Assembly (NCBI GenBank): GCA_033764445.1
Contig: JANRIZ010000011.1
Span: 1-10,235 of the forward strand
Direction: 5' to 3'
DNA from: JANRIZ01 sp033764445
Lineage (GTDB): Bacteria; Verrucomicrobiota; Verrucomicrobiia; JAWXBN01
Length of the DNA: 10,235 bases
How positions within the stretch are numbered: the first letter of the stretch is position 1; each line of letters begins with the position of its first letter. This document shows positions 6,985-10,235 of this stretch, in pieces. The position numbers and the translations under genes are program-made. The notes under the pieces are model-generated. The model was not told the DNA's origin. It searched no databases and saw nothing but the letters and a program-made list of their open reading frames with translations.

Positions 6985-7422
6985 ATGATCGCCTTTCTCC
7001 GTTACTGGAGCCCACCACTGCTTCTGATGGCCGCCATTTTTTTCGGGTCCAGCTTTTCAAAACCGCCCATCACTGCCCCCCCGGTTCCGTTCGGTGACAA
7101 AATCCTCCATTTCATCACCTATGCGGCCCTCTCCTTTTTTTTCGCCCGCTGTTTCCGTTTTTACCATGGATATACGACCGGCAAAGCCGTGGCCCTGGCC
7201 ATCCTGTGCGCCGCCACCTACGGGGCCCTCGATGAATTTCACCAGGCCTTTGTCCCGGATCGCTCCGTCGAATTCCTCGACTGGCTGGCCGATCTGCTGG
7301 GGGCCATGGCGGCCATGATCCCCTACTTCCTGCTCTACAACCGTTTTATCCCCCGGCGCGAACTCAGAAAAGCCTCCACCCCCTTCCATCCAAAACCCGA
7401 CACCCGGTCCAAACACCCATGA
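6985..7422 (+). CDS. VanZ-like family membrane protein
   Basis: This is a small integral membrane protein of 145 residues in the VanZ-like family. VanZ itself gives low-level teicoplanin resistance, but most relatives have no known role. The family signatures are present: FGDKILHFITYAALSFFF (D38, K39, H42), and DEFHQAFVPDRSVEFLDWLADLLGA (D83, E84, Q87, P91, R93, D99, D103). Hydrophobic segments lie at about 7-22, 40-55, 65-82 and 100-118, giving three to four helices. The C-terminal tail (from about 122) is basic and Pro-rich and should be cytoplasmic. The ATG at 6985 gives the normal family N-terminus; no Shine-Dalgarno is visible and a promoter sits directly upstream. The stop codon overlaps the ATG of ligA by ATGA, so the two genes are probably co-transcribed and translationally coupled. 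Drug resistance should not be inferred from this family match. Confidence 0.9.
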   Translation: MIAFLRYWSPPLLLMAAIFFGSSFSKPPITAPPVPFGDKILHFITYAALSFFFARCFRFYHGYTTGKAVALAILCAATYGALDEFHQAFVPDRSVEFLDWLADLLGAMAAMIPYFLLYNRFIPRRELRKASTPFHPKPDTRSKHP

Positions 7423-9428
7423 ATTCGACCCAGGCCCTCACGCGCATTCTTCAACTGCGCCAGGAAATCGAAGGTCACAACCGGGCCTACTATCTCGATG
7501 CGGCACCGACCATTTCCGACTTTGAATTCGACAGGCTCCTGCGCGAACTCCAGGAACTTGAGGAAAAATTTCCCGAGCACCACTCGGACGACTCCCCCAC
7601 CCGGCGCGTGGGCGGGGCACCGCTGGAAGCCTTTGCCCAGGTCCGGCACCGCGTGCCCATGCTCAGCCTGGAAAACACCTACTCCCAGGAGGAACTCCGC
7701 GACTTCGAACAACGCATCCGGAAGCTCATCCCGGGCCGGTCCCCGGCCTACACCGTCGAACCCAAGATTGACGGACTGGCCATCGTCCTCCACTACGAAT
7801 CGGGCCGGCTCGTCCACGGGGCCACCCGGGGGGACGGCACCACCGGCGATGACATCACCCAAAACCTCAAAACCATCCGCTCCATCCCCCTGACCCTGAC
7901 CCATTTCAAGGGCACGGTGGACGTGCGCGGCGAGGTTTACATGGACCTGGCCGGATTCAAAAAACTCAATGAAGACCGGCTCAACGCGGGCGAACAGGCC
8001 TTTGCCAATCCCCGGAACGCCGCCGCCGGTTCCCTCAAACTGCTCGACCCGAAAATGGTGGCCGCCCGGCCCCTCGACGCCTGTCTGTACGGGATTGACC
8101 GTCTGCCCGCAGACGACGCGTCCGTTGACTTTGCCACGCACGCGGAATCCATCGATTTTCTCAGAAAAAACCATTTCAAAGTCCCCTCTTTTTTCAGGGT
8201 CTGCCCCTCGATGGACGGGGTGATCGCGGCCATCGAAGCACTCGACGCGCTGCGCAGCACCCTTCCCTACGAGACCGACGGGGCGGTCATCAAGGTCAAT
8301 GAGATCCCCCTGCGCGAGCAGCTGGGCCGCACCTCCAAGGCCCCCCGCTGGGCCATCGCCTACAAATACGCGGCCCAAAAGGTGGAAACAAAACTCCTCT
8401 CCGTGACCGTCCAGGTGGGCCGCACGGGCAATCTCACCCCGGTGGCCGAACTGGAACCGGCCGCTGTCGCGGGCTCAACCATCCGCCGGGCCACGCTCCA
8501 CAACCAGGACGAGATCAACCGCAAGGACATCCGCATCGGGGATACGGTCATCATCGAAAAGGCGGGCGAAGTCATCCCCGCCGTTGTCGGGGTCCGCACC
8601 GACCGGCGCACGGGCGGCGAGCAGAAATTCACCCTGCCCGACCGCTGCCCGGAATGCGGCACACCGGTGCAAAAGGCCGAGGGCGAAGTGGCGGTCTTCT
8701 GCCCCAACCGGCGCAGTTGCCCGGCCCAGGTCCGCGGTCGCCTCGAGCATTTTGCAGCGAAGGGTTGCATGAATATCGAGGGGCTGGGCGAGGCCATGGT
8801 CGCACAACTGGTCGCCGCGGGTCTGGCCCGCAATCCCGCCGACCTCTACGACCTGACCTATGAACAGGTCCTGGGTCTGGAGCGCATGGCCCAAAAAAGC
8901 GCCCAAAACCTCATCCAGGCCCTCCACGATTCCAAATCCCGCGATCTGTGGCGTCTGCTGCACGGTCTGGGCATCGAACACATCGGCGCAACCTCCGCAC
9001 GGCTGCTCGCCCGCGAATTCAAAACACTCGAGGCCCTCGAAAACGCCTCTGTCGGGGACCTGCTCAGGATTCATGAAATCGGCGAGATCATGGCCGAAAG
9101 TGTCGTGGGCTGGTTCCGGGACCCGGATCATCGCTCCTGGCTCGGGCGCCTCAAAAAGGCGGGGCTCAACGGCACGGCGCAAATTGAGGAAAGTACGGCC
9201 ACCACTTCCCTGACGGGCAAGTCCGTCGTCATCACCGGAACCCTTTCCCAACCCCGGGAACATTTTGCGGAAAAAATCATCGCCGCCGGGGGGAAGGTCA
9301 GCGGCAGTGTCAGCAAAAAAACCTCCTTCGTACTGGCGGGGTCCGACGCGGGCTCCAAACTCGACAAGGCCCGTGAACTGGGGGTGACGGTCCTCAACGA
9401 GGAGGAGTTCATCCGGCTGCTGGACTGA
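7419..9428 (+). CDS. ligA: NAD+-dependent DNA ligase LigA
   Basis: LigA seals nicks in duplex DNA during replication and repair using NAD+ and is essential in nearly all bacteria. The 669-residue length is standard. In order: the Ia NAD-binding domain (YYLDAAPTISDFEFD at 24-38); the adenylation domain with RVPMLSLENTY at 78-88 and the AMP-accepting lysine in EPKIDGLAI (K116); RGDG at 137-140; NPRNAAAGSL at 198-207; DGAVIKV with K292; an OB domain (about 323-400) starting VTVQVGRTGNLTPVAEL; a zinc finger C410/C413/C428/C434 with the family CX2C-X14-CX5C spacing; helix-hairpin-helix repeats (about 450-575); and a BRCT domain (about 596-668, SLTGKSVVITGTL). No key residue is missing, so it should be active. 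The ATG at 7419 overlaps the vanZ stop and has no Shine-Dalgarno, consistent with coupled translation. The stop is 92 bp before the LysM gene. Confidence 0.99.
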   Translation: MNSTQALTRILQLRQEIEGHNRAYYLDAAPTISDFEFDRLLRELQELEEKFPEHHSDDSPTRRVGGAPLEAFAQVRHRVPMLSLENTYSQEELRDFEQRIRKLIPGRSPAYTVEPKIDGLAIVLHYESGRLVHGATRGDGTTGDDITQNLKTIRSIPLTLTHFKGTVDVRGEVYMDLAGFKKLNEDRLNAGEQAFANPRNAAAGSLKLLDPKMVAARPLDACLYGIDRLPADDASVDFATHAESIDFLRKNHFKVPSFFRVCPSMDGVIAAIEALDALRSTLPYETDGAVIKVNEIPLREQLGRTSKAPRWAIAYKYAAQKVETKLLSVTVQVGRTGNLTPVAELEPAAVAGSTIRRATLHNQDEINRKDIRIGDTVIIEKAGEVIPAVVGVRTDRRTGGEQKFTLPDRCPECGTPVQKAEGEVAVFCPNRRSCPAQVRGRLEHFAAKGCMNIEGLGEAMVAQLVAAGLARNPADLYDLTYEQVLGLERMAQKSAQNLIQALHDSKSRDLWRLLHGLGIEHIGATSARLLAREFKTLEALENASVGDLLRIHEIGEIMAESVVGWFRDPDHRSWLGRLKKAGLNGTAQIEESTATTSLTGKSVVITGTLSQPREHFAEKIIAAGGKVSGSVSKKTSFVLAGSDAGSKLDKARELGVTVLNEEEFIRLLD

Positions 9429-9520
9429 AACTTCTGATCCGGCCCGGTGTTTTCACTGGCGCGTTGCCGTCAAAAATCTTTGATTACAAAACCGGTTCAA
9501 ATCCTGTAAAGTCCGCCCCT

Positions 9521-10141
9521 ATGAAAATCGCCTTCCTCGCCGCCTTATGCGCCCTGCTGATCTCGGCCCCTGCGGTGTTTGCCCAATATAAAAACCCCGC
9601 CGCCGCCGCGGATGCCGAGATGGAACGCGAAAAGCTGCTGAGGGCCGCCGACACCATCGAGGACCTGCGCAAGCAGCTGGATGCCATGCGGATCGAGCTG
9701 GACACCCTCAGGGGGGATATGGACGAGATGAAAAAGGAGAATGAATCCCTCCGGGCCACCCACAAACAACTGGCCGCCGACAATCAAAAACTGGCCGAGG
9801 CGATCACGCAGGTCGACAAAGCCCGGGACACCGACCGGAAGGAGATCGTCGCCGCCATCGAGGAGGCCGCCCAAAAATCCAAGGGGCCTGCCCCGGCGGC
9901 AAAAAGGGAGCCCGCGGCGACTCCGGATCCCGCCGCTGAAAAACCCCGGAAGGATTCCTCCAAAAAGCCAAAACCCAAAAAAGAGGGGCAATTCTACGAG
10001 CACGCGGTTGAAAAGGGGCACACCCTTTCAGCCATTGCCAAGGCGTACGGAGTCACCGTCGAGGAAATCCGGACGGCCAATGATCTGAAGGGAAACAACC
10101 TCAAAATCGGTCAAAAGCTGCTGATTCCCAAAAAGGATTGA
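9521..10141 (+). CDS. Exported coiled-coil protein with C-terminal LysM domain
   Basis: This 206-residue protein is predicted to be secreted and to bind peptidoglycan. The start at 9521 gives a clean Sec signal peptide (MKIAFLAALCALLISAPAVFA, cleavage near residue 21); an ATG 57 bases upstream would put 19 polar residues in front and is rejected. Residues about 32-118 are a charged, leucine-heptad coiled coil (IEDLRKQLDAMRIELDTLR and onwards), followed by an Ala/Pro/Lys-rich linker (about 120-157). One LysM module follows (159-203), with HAVEKGHTLSAIAKAYGVTVEEI, the NDLKGNNLKIGQKLLIP ending and the usual 45-residue length. LysM binds N-acetylglucosamine-containing glycans. No catalytic domain (M23, NlpC/P60, amidase) is attached, so a scaffolding or amidase-activating role is possible, with the coiled coil for oligomerisation. 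It may have its own promoter: TAAAGT at 9507-9512 lies nine bases before the ATG, but with a poor -35. Confidence 0.92.
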   Translation: MKIAFLAALCALLISAPAVFAQYKNPAAAADAEMEREKLLRAADTIEDLRKQLDAMRIELDTLRGDMDEMKKENESLRATHKQLAADNQKLAEAITQVDKARDTDRKEIVAAIEEAAQKSKGPAPAAKREPAATPDPAAEKPRKDSSKKPKPKKEGQFYEHAVEKGHTLSAIAKAYGVTVEEIRTANDLKGNNLKIGQKLLIPKKD

Positions 10142-10235
10142 TCCCAGACACCTGCCTTCGCCACAACGACAGCGGAGCAAACCCATCCGTGCACATCCCG
10201 AACCATCCGGGACAAGTCCGTGGCTTCCGATTTCA
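10142..10235. other. Right-edge non-coding stretch downstream of the LysM gene
   Basis: A 5-bp stem (TCCCG at 10196-10200 with CGGGA at 10208-10212, 7-base loop) could be part of a 3' end structure, but no U-tract follows. A GTG at 10189 opens a frame to the window edge with a GGAG at 10174-10177, slightly too far upstream; at 15 codons it cannot be called a gene. Confidence 0.25.

Noticed and set aside
6985..7422. Reading the VanZ-like gene as a glycopeptide resistance determinant.
   Set aside because: No other van gene is present, and the VanZ-like family is widespread in sensitive bacteria with no resistance role.
7335..8378. Long open frame (347 codons) on the - strand opposite ligA.
   Set aside because: The translation is Gly/Val/Phe-rich low-complexity without domains, typical of the antisense of a GC-rich gene, and ligA is fully intact on the other strand.
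8475..9263. Open frame on the - strand opposite the 3' half of ligA.
   Set aside because: Antisense shadow of ligA with no domain or start signal.
9487..9518. A tRNA T-arm-like sequence (GGTTCAAATCC at 9494-9504) upstream of the LysM gene, suggesting a tRNA remnant or attachment site.
   Set aside because: The T stem has a mismatch, no matching 5' acceptor strand, D arm or anticodon arm is found in the preceding 70 bases, and there is no integrase nearby. It is probably chance.
10189..10235. A GTG-initiated frame running off the right edge, possibly the start of the next gene.
   Set aside because: Only 15 codons are visible, the GGAG is 11 bases away, and no recognisable N-terminus can be read.
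1..10235. Search for a defence, toxin-antitoxin, secretion or biosynthetic cluster.
   Set aside because: All seven supported genes belong to familiar families, and there is no mobile-element gene or unexplained gap over 300 bases to host such a system.

Overview
The window is GC-rich (roughly 60% by eye), bacterial and mostly protein-coding. Seven genes are well supported. I see no rRNA, complete tRNA, CRISPR array, transposase, integrase or phage gene. The gene content and styles suggest a Gram-negative bacterium, and I lean towards the Verrucomicrobiota/Planctomycetota side of bacteria. The pointers are an intracellular right-handed beta-helix/CBM9-like protein, non-Shine-Dalgarno starts, and an export-signal LysM protein with a coiled coil. 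This taxonomic guess is an inference; a 16S gene or a ribosomal-protein phylogeny would be needed to settle it.

Left part (1-2083, + strand): a secreted endonuclease/exonuclease/phosphatase (EEP) fold protein is followed after 53 bp by folE2. The latter is a type IB GTP cyclohydrolase that makes 7,8-dihydroneopterin triphosphate for folate and/or queuosine-type pathways. A GC-rich hairpin lies in the convergent gap behind it (2084-2234).

Middle part (2235-6761, - strand, read right to left): a 1008-residue right-handed beta-helix protein resembling GH141-type proteins, with a C-terminal CBM9/DOMON-like domain. It is followed after 87 bp by an NtrC-family response regulator (receiver, AAA+ sigma-54 activation domain, Fis-type helix-turn-helix). 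The gap between them holds a good match to a sigma-54 -24/-12 promoter pointing at the regulator. No histidine kinase is present, so its signal is unknown.

Right part (6985-10141, + strand): a 223-bp divergent intergenic region leads into a small VanZ-like membrane protein. Its stop codon overlaps the start of ligA, the essential NAD+-dependent DNA ligase, by four bases. A secreted coiled-coil/LysM cell-wall-binding protein follows. The vanZ-like promoter is well formed, carries an inverted repeat between its -35 and -10 boxes, and would give a leaderless transcript.

Overall this looks like an ordinary chromosomal region of housekeeping and lifestyle genes, not an obvious new defence or mobile system. 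The points most worth checking are the sigma-54-like site in front of a sigma-54 activator, the apparently non-exported beta-helix/CBM9 protein, and the near absence of Shine-Dalgarno sequences with possible leaderless promoters.
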